NCBI GenBank assembly: GCA_902522775.1
Contig: CABYWQ010000001.1
Location: 248,001 to 312,000 of the forward strand
From: Eutrophosalina sp902522775
GTDB taxonomy: Bacteria > Bacteroidota > Bacteroidia > Flavobacteriales > Flavobacteriaceae
Direction: 5' to 3'
DNA length: 64,000 nt
The notes under the pieces were generated by a model. It ran no database searches. It was not told the origin of the DNA and was given only the letters and a program-made list of their open reading frames with translations. Made by a program: the position numbers and the translations under genes. Below, piece by piece: positions 16,141 through 25,341 of the stretch. Numbering within the stretch: position 1 is the first letter of the stretch; each line of letters begins with the position of its first letter.

Positions 16141-17604
16141 ATGTACAATATTGGTTATGATTTAGGAAGTTCATCGTTAAAGATTGCTTTAACAGATGCA
16201 AACTCAGGTGAAAAAGTTTTTCTTATTCAAGAACCAAATAATGAAATGGATATTATTTCCAAACAAAATAACTGGGCTGAACAAGATCCAAATTTTTGGT
16301 GGGAATGTCTTTGCAGGGGAACAAAAAGAATAATTGCAGAATCAAAAGTGAAATCATCAGCTATAAAATCAATTGGGATTTCTTATCAAATGCATGGACT
16401 TGTATTAATCGATAAGTTAGGAAATCTACTTTATAACTCAATAATATGGTGTGATGGTAGAGCTGTTGATATTGGTAATAAAGCATTTAATGAGTTAGGA
16501 AATGAAAAATGCATGAATACATTACTTAATTCACCCGGTAATTTTACTGCTTCTAAGCTTGCGTGGGTTAAACAAAATCTTCCAAATGTATATAATAAAA
16601 TATATAAGTTTATGCTGCCAGGTGATTATTTAGCCTATAAATTATCAGGCGAAGTTTCTACAACAATTTCAGGTCTTTCTGAGGGAATTTTTTGGGATTT
16701 TGAAAAAAATAGTATTGCAGAACATTTATTTGAGTATTATGGAATTGATCAATCTTTGTGTCCAAACATTGTAGATAACTTTAAAGAGCAGTCTTATACC
16801 AACAAAAAAGCTCATGATGAAACTGGCTTACCAATTAATATTCCAATTAGATATAGAGGAGGTGATCAGCCGAACAATGCTCTTTCATTGAATATTTTTA
16901 ATCCTGGTGAAGTTGCTGTTACTGCTGGTACATCTGGTGTAATTTATGCAATATCTGATAAGCTAAAATCTAAAGAACCCTTAAGAATCAATAATTTTGC
17001 CCACATTAATTATAGTAAAGAAAACAGCATTTTAGGAAAGTTATTATGTATTAATGGTGTAGGTATTAAATACAGATGGTTAAAAAATATTTTAAATATC
17101 GATAGTTATCAAAAAATGAATCATTTGGCATCTGAAATTGAAGTTGGTTCTGAAGGTTTATTTACATTCCCTTTTGGAAATGGACCAGAGAGAATATTTG
17201 AAAATAAAGATTTTGGATCTAATATTAATAATATTAATCTAAATAAACATAATAGAAATCATCTGGTACGTTCCAGTCTGGAGGGAATTGTTTTTTCCAT
17301 GATATATGGTTTAGAAATTTTAATCAACGATAATGTAAGTCCATCCATTATAAGAGCTGGAAATGATAATTTATTTCAATCTGATATTTTTTCTAAAACA
17401 TTTTCAACACTTTCTAATAATGAAATAGAGATTTATGATGTTACAGGTGCATATGGAGCAGCCAGAGCCGCTGGATTTGGTAACAAGATTACAGATATAA
17501 ATAAAAATGATTTTTTAAAAAGAATAACTCCATCAAATGATAAAAATATATATTACGATTCTTATAATAGATGGAAAGAAAAATTAACTTTAATATTAAA
17601 ATAA
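16141..17604 (+). CDS. xylB: Xylulokinase
   Basis: A 487-residue FGGY-family sugar kinase. Visible motifs are the N-terminal phosphate loop YDLGSSSLKIALTD, the substrate region SYQMHGLVLID, IIWCDGRA, a GGDQPNNALSL block, GTSGVIYAISD, and a late TGAYGAARAAGFG adenosine-binding segment. It phosphorylates D-xylulose to xylulose 5-phosphate for the pentose phosphate pathway. The neighbouring xylose isomerase four bases downstream supports xylulose as substrate. Cytoplasmic; no signal peptide. Confidence 0.96.
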   Translation: MYNIGYDLGSSSLKIALTDANSGEKVFLIQEPNNEMDIISKQNNWAEQDPNFWWECLCRGTKRIIAESKVKSSAIKSIGISYQMHGLVLIDKLGNLLYNSIIWCDGRAVDIGNKAFNELGNEKCMNTLLNSPGNFTASKLAWVKQNLPNVYNKIYKFMLPGDYLAYKLSGEVSTTISGLSEGIFWDFEKNSIAEHLFEYYGIDQSLCPNIVDNFKEQSYTNKKAHDETGLPINIPIRYRGGDQPNNALSLNIFNPGEVAVTAGTSGVIYAISDKLKSKEPLRINNFAHINYSKENSILGKLLCINGVGIKYRWLKNILNIDSYQKMNHLASEIEVGSEGLFTFPFGNGPERIFENKDFGSNINNINLNKHNRNHLVRSSLEGIVFSMIYGLEILINDNVSPSIIRAGNDNLFQSDIFSKTFSTLSNNEIEIYDVTGAYGAARAAGFGNKITDINKNDFLKRITPSNDKNIYYDSYNRWKEKLTLILK

Positions 17605-17608
17605 TAAA

Positions 17609-18937
17609 ATGATAACAATAGGTAGTAGAGAGTATTTTAAAGGAATTAATAGAATAGTTTATGAAGGGTCGGATTCAAAAAACCCATTTGCATTTAAATA
17701 TTATAATCCAGAACAAATGGTTGCCGGTAAGTCAATGAAAGAACATTTTAAGTTTGCCGTTGCCTATTGGCATTCCTTTTGCGGTCAGGGAGCTGATCCA
17801 TTTGGTGCTGGTACACAAAATTTTCCCTGGGATAATTCGAATAATCCCTTGGAATCAGCTAAAGATAAGGCTGATGCAGCATTTGAATTTATTTCTAAAA
17901 TGGGATTCGATTATTTTTGTTTTCATGATTATGATTTGATTCAAGAAGCAAATAGTTTTTCTGAGTCTGAGGAAAGGTTGCTCTATATTACTGACTATAT
18001 TAAAAAGAAAAAACAGGATTCAGGTATCAAATTATTGTGGGGAACTGCAAATTGTTTTTCAAATCCACATTACATGAATGGAGCAGCAACTAATCCTGAA
18101 TTTGATGTTCTTTCAAGAGCAGGTGGTCAAATTAAACTCGCATTAGATGCTACCATTGCTTTAGATGGCGAAAATTATGTTTTCTGGGGAGGAAGAGAGG
18201 GCTATATGTCTCTATTAAATACTGATATGTCAAGAGAACTTGATCATATGGCTCAGTTCTTAAAAATGTGTAGAGATTACGCAAGATCAAAAGGTTTTAA
18301 TGGTACTTTTTTTATTGAGCCAAAACCAATGGAACCTTCAAAGCATCAATATGATTTTGACACTGCTACTTCAATAGGTTTTTTAAGAGAATATGGGCTA
18401 GAAAAAGATTTTAAAATAAATATTGAAGTTAATCACGCAACATTGGCTCAACACACTTTTCAACATGAATTAACAGTTGCTGCAAAAGCAGGTATGCTAG
18501 GAAGTATTGATGCAAATAGAGGTGATTACCAAAATGGGTGGGACACTGATCAATTTCCAATTAACATACAAGAAACAACTGAAGCTATGTTAGTTTTTTT
18601 AAAAGCTGGAGGGCTGCAGGGAGGAGGAATAAATTTTGATGCAAAGCTAAGAAGAAACTCTACCGATTTAGAAGATTTATTTTTAGCTCATATTGGAGGA
18701 GCTGACACTTTTGCCAGAGCTCTAATAATTGCAGATAAATTACTTACAGATTCTCCAATTAGTGAAATGCTTAGAAAAAGATATGAAAGTTTTGATTCTG
18801 GAAATGGAAAAAAATTTGAGGATGGAAAATTAAATTTAGATGACTTATATAAATTTGCGAAAGATAATGGGGAATTACATTTGAGAAGTGGTAAACAGGA
18901 ATTAATTGAAAATATAATATTTAACTATATCAAATAG
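17609..18937 (+). CDS. xylA: Xylose isomerase
   Basis: A 442-residue class II xylose isomerase, converting D-xylose to D-xylulose in the cytoplasm. Recognisable features are the N-terminal YEGSDSKNPFAFKYYNPEQ, FAVAYWHSFCGQGADPFG, the catalytic His in FCFHDYD, WGGREGY, the metal-binding Glu237 in FIEPKPMEPSKHQYD, NHATLAQHTFQHEL, and GSIDANRGDYQNGWDTDQFP. Length and motifs match the long isomerases known from Bacteroidota. The symporter gene starts three bases after its stop. Confidence 0.98.
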   Translation: MITIGSREYFKGINRIVYEGSDSKNPFAFKYYNPEQMVAGKSMKEHFKFAVAYWHSFCGQGADPFGAGTQNFPWDNSNNPLESAKDKADAAFEFISKMGFDYFCFHDYDLIQEANSFSESEERLLYITDYIKKKKQDSGIKLLWGTANCFSNPHYMNGAATNPEFDVLSRAGGQIKLALDATIALDGENYVFWGGREGYMSLLNTDMSRELDHMAQFLKMCRDYARSKGFNGTFFIEPKPMEPSKHQYDFDTATSIGFLREYGLEKDFKINIEVNHATLAQHTFQHELTVAAKAGMLGSIDANRGDYQNGWDTDQFPINIQETTEAMLVFLKAGGLQGGGINFDAKLRRNSTDLEDLFLAHIGGADTFARALIIADKLLTDSPISEMLRKRYESFDSGNGKKFEDGKLNLDDLYKFAKDNGELHLRSGKQELIENIIFNYIK

Positions 18938-18940
18938 ATT

Positions 18941-20620
18941 ATGGAAGTAACAGAAACTATTTTTGAAGGATTAGATTGGGTAGTTCTCGGTTTATATTTT
19001 GCTATTCTCATAGGTGTAGCTGTATGGGTAGCTTTACAAAGGAATAAAAATACTGAAGATTATTTTCTTGCTGGTAGAAATGTTGGATGGTTTGTAATTG
19101 GTGCCTCAATTTTTGCATCTAATATAGGTTCTGAACATGTAGTTGGTCTTGCTGGAACAGGTTTTTCATCTGGAACTCCATTAGCACACTACGAACTTCA
19201 TGCATGGATAGTATTGCTTTTGGGTTGGTTATTTTTACCTTTTTACATTAGAAGTGGGGCTTTTACAATGCCCGAGTTTTTGGAGAAAAGATTTGATAGT
19301 AGATCAAGATGGTTTTTATCGGTTTTTTCACTATTTGCTTATGTTTTAACTAAAGTTTCTGTTACTATTTATGCAGGTGGAATTGTTGTTAGTGAACTAT
19401 TAAATCTTGATTTTTGGGTTGGAGCAATTGGAATTGTTGTCTTTACTGGCATATATACCATAATTGGAGGTTTAAAAGCTGTTGTGTATACTGAAACTCT
19501 GCAAACAGTTGTTTTAATTGTTGGATCAGTAATAATTACTTACTTGGGTTTTCAAGAAGTAGGAGGATGGAATCAACTTACCGAGACAGTAATTGCTGTT
19601 AGTCCTGATCATTTTAATATGTGGAGACCTTGGGATGACCCTGAATTTCCTTGGGCAGGGTTACTTTTTGGAGGAACAATTGTAGGTATTTGGTATTGGT
19701 GTACCGATCAATATATTGTTCAAAGAACATTAGCTGCAAATAATATAACAATTGGAAGAAGAGGTGCTATTTTTGGAGCATACCTGAAGCTATTACCAAT
19801 TTTAATTTTTTTAGTTCCTGGTATTATTGCTTATGCTCTAACCATTCAAAACCCTGAAGTATTTAGTGTTATTGACCCTGAAACAGGAATGGAAAGAGCA
19901 GATAGAGCTTTCCCTATGTTAGTGACAACACTACTTCCAATAGGCTTAAAAGGTTTAGTAGCTGGAGGATTAATGGCTGCTTTGATGAGTTCACTAGCAT
20001 CTGTTTTTAATTCATGTTCAACAATTTTTACTATTGATATTTATAAAAAAATAAGTCCAAAAAAATCTGAACAATATTTAGTTAATGTTGGAAAAATTGC
20101 TACAATTGTAATAGTTGTGTTAGGAATTGCATGGATTCCTATTATGGAAAAAATTGGTGGAGGAGTGATGTATCAATATTTACAAAATGTACAAGCCTAC
20201 ATAGCTCCACCAGTAACTACTGTTTTTCTTTTGGGCATTATATGGAAAAGAGTTAATGCCCAAGCAGCTATTGTAACATTATTTAGTGGACTCTTTTTAC
20301 TAATTTTAAGATTAGGATCCGAAATTGCTACTAATGAGGGTGTAATTAATAGTGGATTTTTATTTGAATTTGCCTCAATTAATTTTTCATATATGGCTAT
20401 TTGGATGTTCTTATTTTCAGTTATTTTATGTATTTCAGTTTCATTATTAACATCGCAACCTGATTATCAAAAAATTCAAGGTTTATCTTATGGTACTTTA
20501 TCAAAAGAAGATAAAATTAGTGCCGAAAACTCATATTCAACAATTGATATTATTTTATCTGTCGTTTTAGTTTTAATTGTAGTTGGAATTCTATTGTTCT
20601 TTTCACCTTTTGTGTTTTAA
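18941..20620 (+). CDS. Sodium/sugar symporter (SSS family), probably for xylose
   Basis: A 559-residue multi-spanning protein (about 14 hydrophobic helices) of the sodium:solute symporter family. SGLT-like motifs include NTEDYFLAGRNVGWFVIGASIFASNIGSEHVVGLAGTG at about 37-70, RRGAIFGAYLKLLP, and GLMAALMSSLASVFNSCSTIFTIDIYKK. The GSEH motif is typical of sugar-transporting SSS members such as Vibrio SGLT. Placed after xylA and before two xylanases, it most likely takes up xylose with Na+. The marine character of the genome fits sodium coupling. Confidence 0.94.
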   Translation: MEVTETIFEGLDWVVLGLYFAILIGVAVWVALQRNKNTEDYFLAGRNVGWFVIGASIFASNIGSEHVVGLAGTGFSSGTPLAHYELHAWIVLLLGWLFLPFYIRSGAFTMPEFLEKRFDSRSRWFLSVFSLFAYVLTKVSVTIYAGGIVVSELLNLDFWVGAIGIVVFTGIYTIIGGLKAVVYTETLQTVVLIVGSVIITYLGFQEVGGWNQLTETVIAVSPDHFNMWRPWDDPEFPWAGLLFGGTIVGIWYWCTDQYIVQRTLAANNITIGRRGAIFGAYLKLLPILIFLVPGIIAYALTIQNPEVFSVIDPETGMERADRAFPMLVTTLLPIGLKGLVAGGLMAALMSSLASVFNSCSTIFTIDIYKKISPKKSEQYLVNVGKIATIVIVVLGIAWIPIMEKIGGGVMYQYLQNVQAYIAPPVTTVFLLGIIWKRVNAQAAIVTLFSGLFLLILRLGSEIATNEGVINSGFLFEFASINFSYMAIWMFLFSVILCISVSLLTSQPDYQKIQGLSYGTLSKEDKISAENSYSTIDIILSVVLVLIVVGILLFFSPFVF

Positions 20621-20623
20621 AAT

Positions 20624-21739
20624 TTGAGATATTTAATAATTATATTACTAGTATTTTTTAATTCTAGAGCTCAGGATAAGTATTTTGTAAAAAACATATT
20701 GAAAGATTCAGGTTATTCATTAGACTCATTTTATGTTGGTGCTACTTTTAAATATTCTGCATTAAATTCAAATTCTAAACTTGAAAAAATATTTCTTAAA
20801 GAATTTAATTATTTAACGCCTGAAAACGCATCAAAACAAACCGCGATTCACCCAAGACCTGGTGTTTGGAATTGGAAAAAACACAATGATTGGATTGATT
20901 TTGCAAAAAAAAATAATTTAACTGTAAGAATTCACGGTCCTATAAGTCCGCAAGCGTCTAAATGGGCAAAAAATGATTATAGAACCAAGGAAGAGTTATT
21001 GTTAAATTTAGAAGAGTACTTTATTGAGCTTTGTAAAAGGATAAATAAGGAACCTAATGTTAAATGGATGGATGTAGTGAATGAGACTGTTTTGAGAAAT
21101 GGCGATTGGTTCTCTGAAAAACCAGGTGATTCAAGTTGGGAAAATCCATGGACACAAATTGGTCTTAACTCAGATGGTTATCCCATATACATAGTTAAAG
21201 CTTTTGAAATTGCCCAAAAGTATGCTCCAAATGTAAAATTAGTCTATAACCATAATGGAGGAATGGAAAGAAAAATGTGGCAAAAAGTTTTAAGTACGAT
21301 TAGCTATCTTAAAAATAAAGGATTAAGAGTCGATGGTTTAGGTTGGCAAGCGCACCTTAGAGATGCCAGAGGTGTTGGTCTTGTAAAGAAAGATTTAGAC
21401 TATTTATCTTACCTAATCGATTGGTGTCACTCAAAGCAAATGGGTTTTCACGTTACGGAACTAAATTATTGGCTGAGAGACGAAAGTCCAAATTCAATTG
21501 ATGTATTAAACAGACAATCAATTTCTTACAGTAATATCGTAAATACACTAATTGCAAAAAGAAATAATGGATTAGTAACGTTAAATCTTTGGGGTATAAA
21601 AAACAAAAAAGGTCCTGGTAATTATCCAAAAAATATACTAAGTATTTATGATAAAGATTTAAAACCTGCTCAGGCCTTTTATTCTATTAAAAAATCTTTA
21701 ATTGAGAAAAACACTTTAATTCGTCTGCCTAAAGAATAA
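20624..21739 (+). CDS. GH10 xylanase-like enzyme, divergent type (paralogue 1)
   Basis: A 371-residue secreted protein, starting at a TTG three bases after the symporter stop; the signal peptide (MRYLIIILLVFFNSRAQ) begins there and no better start exists. The GH10 pattern is clear: PENASKQ, HPRPGVWNW, acid/base Glu154 in VVNETV, VDGLGWQAHLRD, and nucleophile Glu279 in FHVTELNYW. It departs from the usual GH10 sequence at the VWHxQxPxW segment, which reads RIHGPISPQASKWAK, so the binding cleft probably differs. It is closely related to the next gene, suggesting a tandem duplication. Endo-acting cleavage of a xylan is inferred. Confidence 0.88.
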   Translation: MRYLIIILLVFFNSRAQDKYFVKNILKDSGYSLDSFYVGATFKYSALNSNSKLEKIFLKEFNYLTPENASKQTAIHPRPGVWNWKKHNDWIDFAKKNNLTVRIHGPISPQASKWAKNDYRTKEELLLNLEEYFIELCKRINKEPNVKWMDVVNETVLRNGDWFSEKPGDSSWENPWTQIGLNSDGYPIYIVKAFEIAQKYAPNVKLVYNHNGGMERKMWQKVLSTISYLKNKGLRVDGLGWQAHLRDARGVGLVKKDLDYLSYLIDWCHSKQMGFHVTELNYWLRDESPNSIDVLNRQSISYSNIVNTLIAKRNNGLVTLNLWGIKNKKGPGNYPKNILSIYDKDLKPAQAFYSIKKSLIEKNTLIRLPKE

Positions 21740-21744
21740 GCTAT

Positions 21745-22887
21745 ATGTATAAGTATCTGATTATATTTTTTTTATTAATGTCATGTTCGAGTGGAGATGA
21801 TACAAGTGAATTAATTATTGAAAATGATGAACCTGAAATAGTTATTCAAGAACCTTTTAAAAAAATAGTATCTGATAATTACAATAACGAGACTTTTGTT
21901 TTTGGAGCCACTTTAAATTACTATCAACTTAATACCAATGTTGAACAACTTTTTCTTGACGAATTTAATTATACAACACCAGAAAACTCTTTTAAACAAA
22001 CCATTGTTCATCCTGAACCCGGTGTTTGGGATTGGACTAGAGTAGACGCTTTTTTAGATTTTGCTTCAAAAAATAATATAAAAATGCGTGTACATGGCCC
22101 CATTGGACCACAGTCTTCATCCTGGGCAAAAGAGGATTCCAGAAACGCGGAGGAATTATCTTCTCTATATCAGGAATATATGATAGAGTTGTGTAAAAAA
22201 ATCAATAACAACTCTAATGTATTATGGATGGATGTTGTAAACGAAACTATTTTATCAAATGGTCAATGGACTGACAAAAAAGATGGTACTAATTTGTGGG
22301 AAAATCCTTGGACTCAAATTGGCAAGAATACTGATGGTATACCTTTATACATTGTTAAAGCTTTCGAGATTGCAAAGCAATATGCTCCAAATATTAGCTT
22401 AGTTTTTAATCAACATGCAGGTATGCAGCCAGAAATGTGGGATAAAGTTAAAGAGACTATTCTATATTTAAAAAGCAAAGGTCTTAAAGTTGATGGACTT
22501 GGTTGGCAAGGTCACTTAAGAGATAATGTAATTTTGTCTTTAAATAAAGAAAAAATTGATTATTTACTTTCAATTATTGATTGGGCTCATCAAAATGATT
22601 TAGACTTTCATGTAACTGAAATAGATTATAGATTGGTTGGAACTAATCCTTCTTCAAAAGCTTATGAAAGACAAGCTAATGGATATTCAAATATTTTAAA
22701 AACTCTAATCTCAAAAAGAGAAAATGGTGTTGTTACTTTCAATACGTGGGGTGTATACGATAAAAACTCAGTATCAGATCATGAGTTTAAATATATTTAT
22801 GACTCAAATTTAAAACCAAAAAAAGCTGTTGAAATACTTAAAAACACATTAAAAAACAAAAATACTTCATATGTGTATTTTGATTAA
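21745..22887 (+). CDS. GH10 xylanase-like lipoprotein, divergent type (paralogue 2)
   Basis: A 380-residue paralogue of the preceding protein with the same unusual MRVHGPIGPQSSSWAK segment. Acid/base Glu167 lies in VVNETI and nucleophile Glu292 in FHVTEIDYR. It carries a lipobox (FLLMSC, Cys14) followed by SSGDD and an acidic linker, so it is predicted to be a surface lipoprotein, whereas paralogue 1 has a plain signal peptide. That suggests a division between cell-surface and periplasmic cleavage. Its stop overlaps the convergent LacI gene by four bases, closing the operon. Confidence 0.9.
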   Translation: MYKYLIIFFLLMSCSSGDDTSELIIENDEPEIVIQEPFKKIVSDNYNNETFVFGATLNYYQLNTNVEQLFLDEFNYTTPENSFKQTIVHPEPGVWDWTRVDAFLDFASKNNIKMRVHGPIGPQSSSWAKEDSRNAEELSSLYQEYMIELCKKINNNSNVLWMDVVNETILSNGQWTDKKDGTNLWENPWTQIGKNTDGIPLYIVKAFEIAKQYAPNISLVFNQHAGMQPEMWDKVKETILYLKSKGLKVDGLGWQGHLRDNVILSLNKEKIDYLLSIIDWAHQNDLDFHVTEIDYRLVGTNPSSKAYERQANGYSNILKTLISKRENGVVTFNTWGVYDKNSVSDHEFKYIYDSNLKPKKAVEILKNTLKNKNTSYVYFD

Positions 22888-23891
22888 GTAGAGTCTCTAA
22901 TAATTAATGATGTTGGAATTTTTTCATCGATAAATTCATTTCCTAATTTATTGTTTATTCTATCTAGTAAAATCTTTGCGGAATATTTTCCCAAGTACTC
23001 GCCATGCTGATTAACACATGTTATACTTGGTTTAATAAATTCATACATTGGACCATCAGTAAAACCTAAAAGAGCAATATCATTGGGGATTTTATATCCT
23101 AAATTTAGTAATAGACTATGGATTGAGACAGTACTTTGGGGTTCCATACAAATAAGGGCATCTATTTTATTATCTGATGTTAACTTTATAATTTCACTTT
23201 CAATATTAGCACTATTATTTGATGCGAGATATAATTCATTTTTGTAATCAATATTATTAGATTTTAATCCTTCAATATATCCGCTATATCTTTCTTTCCC
23301 AATTGTTGTATCATGAATTGGTGATATAAAAGCTATTTTACTCTTTCCTTTATTTGATAAGTGATTAACACAATCAAAAGTTGCTTTAAAGTTATCCATA
23401 TAAACTTTATCACATTGGTAGTCATATGAAATTCTATCAAACATAAGAACAGGTATATTATATGATTTTAGATCTTTTAGTGTATTGACAGTATTTTCTT
23501 TATACTTGTCTTTAGCCAATGATATCATTAATCCAGCAATACTACCATCTCTTAATTTTTTAATAATTTTTTTCTCATTAGTTGCAGACTCATCAGTGAA
23601 ATAACATGTTAAATTATAACCAGACTTATACAATTCTTGTTGAACACCTTTGATAACTTTTGCAAAAAAATAATTTAGTATGTCTGGGATAATAATTCCA
23701 ATATTTTTTACAATATTATTTCTTAATCGACTGGCAAAGAAATTTGGACTATAATTTAATTTACTTGCAATTGCTTTAATTTTGTCCTTTGTTTTTTTAC
23801 TTATTTCTTTATTATTATTTAATGCTTTAGAAACAGTAGAATTAGAAAAACCAGAAGCGGCAGAAATGTCTTTTATTGTAGATTTCTTCAT
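22884..23891 (-). CDS. LacI-family transcriptional regulator
   Basis: A 335-residue regulator with an N-terminal LacI helix-turn-helix (TIKDISAASGFSNSTVSKALN, about 4-24), the hinge KLNYSPNFFASRLR, and a periplasmic-binding-protein-like sensor domain (NIGIIIPDI, then IAFISPIHDTTIGKERYSGYIEGL, and IALLGFTDG). It is convergent with the xylan operon and divergent from the third GH10 gene. It is the likely regulator of the locus, with the palindromes before susC as candidate sites. The ligand is probably a xylo-oligosaccharide or xylose derivative (inference). Confidence 0.95.
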   Translation of the reverse strand: MKKSTIKDISAASGFSNSTVSKALNNNKEISKKTKDKIKAIASKLNYSPNFFASRLRNNIVKNIGIIIPDILNYFFAKVIKGVQQELYKSGYNLTCYFTDESATNEKKIIKKLRDGSIAGLMISLAKDKYKENTVNTLKDLKSYNIPVLMFDRISYDYQCDKVYMDNFKATFDCVNHLSNKGKSKIAFISPIHDTTIGKERYSGYIEGLKSNNIDYKNELYLASNNSANIESEIIKLTSDNKIDALICMEPQSTVSIHSLLLNLGYKIPNDIALLGFTDGPMYEFIKPSITCVNQHGEYLGKYSAKILLDRINNKLGNEFIDEKIPTSLIIRDST

Positions 23892-23920
23892 TTTTGAACA
23901 AAGAATGTTAAATATAGCTT

Positions 23921-23938
23921 AATAATTTCAAAATTATT
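23921..23938. promoter_or_regulatory. Inverted repeat between lacI-type gene and GH10 gene
   Basis: AATAATTT and AAATTATT flank a CA dinucleotide, giving perfect 8-base arms. The position between two divergent genes suits a shared regulatory site. It lacks the central CG of the sites before susC, so it may bind another factor or be simple AT-rich coincidence. Confidence 0.3.
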
Positions 23939-23985
23939 CTTAATTTCTAGTTAATAGATCAACCAAAAATAGTTAATTGAATCCA

Positions 23986-25341
23986 ATGAGAAATTTTATT
24001 TTTTTTATTTTAATAATACCCTTTTGTTTAATTTCTCAGGAAAAAGAAATTTATACTTCTTGGAAACTTGAAGGTGCAGATGAAAGAATTGAAAAATATA
24101 GGAAAGGAAATTTAGTATTAAATTTTTACTCAGATAGGTCAATAATAAATAAAATAGGAAAATTAAAAATAAACCTAAAAAATCATGATTTTAAATTTGG
24201 TGTTTCATTTACCCAGTTAAGAAGATTTTGGGGAACGAAGTACGCTAAAAAATATTTAAATCAAGTAAAGAGAGTCTTTAATTATGCTACTGTTGGTATG
24301 TATTGGGCATTAACTGATGAAAGAAATAAATCAGGAAAGATTGAAAAGTTTTATGATGATGTTCTACTTTGGGCTAGTAATAATAATATTAGAATTAAAG
24401 GACATCCGTTAATGTGGCATGAGGCAATGCCTGATTGGGTTAGAAATTATAAAAATCTTGATAAGTTAGATTTACTTATTAAAGATCATATGAGACGACT
24501 AATTGAAACTTACCCTCAAATTACTGATTGGGATGTTTATAATGAACCCATAGGGCCTTTTAAACCACACATTCCTCATAGTTCCATAAGAGACTGGATA
24601 AACTATAAAGGTGGTATTTATCCAGCAATGGTTGAAATATATAATTTTGTAAATTCTGTTAATTCTTCAAAAAATTATTCAAATAATCACTACCATGCAA
24701 AAGATCCTGAATTCTTAAAAATTAACAAGTACTTTATAGATCAAGGATTAAACTACAGCTCAATTGGAATGCAAGCTCACATGCAATCTGATGATAATGT
24801 AATGTCTGAGAAACAATTATGGAACCAAATAGAAGATTATGCTGTTTTAGGAAAAAATATTCAATTCACAGAAATTACTGTTACAAGTTCAAAAAGATTT
24901 AAAAATTGGAAAGACCATCAAGTTTTTTTAAAAAAAAGAGATAGCATAATCAAAAGAGGAGGAGAGTATGATTTACCCAGTCTGCCCGAATATGAAAATT
25001 TCCAATCAGATTATTTAAAAGACTTTTATACACTTGCATTTAGCCATCCAAGTGTTTCATCAATTACTATTTGGAATTTAACAGATCAAAATGCATGGAG
25101 AGGTCATGCTGGAGGAATATTATTTAAAGATCTTTCTGAAAAAAAATCTTTTTTAACACTTGAAAAATTAATTAAAAATGAATGGTCAACCAATATTAAT
25201 ACAGAATTTAATTTAAACGATGGTTTTTCTTTTAAGGGTTTTTATGGACTATATGAGTGCGAATTAGAATTAGATGGTAAAGTTCGAAAATTTGAATTTA
25301 GATTTAATAAAGAAGATCAATTTGTTGATATAAAAATTTAA
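23986..25341 (+). CDS. GH10 endo-xylanase, canonical type
   Basis: The frame opens with TTG at 23977, but the ATG at 23986 begins the signal peptide (MRNFIFFILIIPFCLISQ) and is preferred, giving 451 residues. A short N-terminal beta-rich module (YRKGNLVLNFYSD...) precedes the barrel. Canonical GH10 motifs are present: GHPLMWHEAMPDW, acid/base Glu187 in DVYNEP, and nucleophile Glu296 in QFTEIT. A small C-terminal strand region follows NLTDQNAWRGHAGG. This enzyme is clearly distinct from the two tandem paralogues. It is transcribed divergently from the LacI gene and ends in a four-base overlap with a convergent gene. Confidence 0.93.
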   Translation: MRNFIFFILIIPFCLISQEKEIYTSWKLEGADERIEKYRKGNLVLNFYSDRSIINKIGKLKINLKNHDFKFGVSFTQLRRFWGTKYAKKYLNQVKRVFNYATVGMYWALTDERNKSGKIEKFYDDVLLWASNNNIRIKGHPLMWHEAMPDWVRNYKNLDKLDLLIKDHMRRLIETYPQITDWDVYNEPIGPFKPHIPHSSIRDWINYKGGIYPAMVEIYNFVNSVNSSKNYSNNHYHAKDPEFLKINKYFIDQGLNYSSIGMQAHMQSDDNVMSEKQLWNQIEDYAVLGKNIQFTEITVTSSKRFKNWKDHQVFLKKRDSIIKRGGEYDLPSLPEYENFQSDYLKDFYTLAFSHPSVSSITIWNLTDQNAWRGHAGGILFKDLSEKKSFLTLEKLIKNEWSTNINTEFNLNDGFSFKGFYGLYECELELDGKVRKFEFRFNKEDQFVDIKI

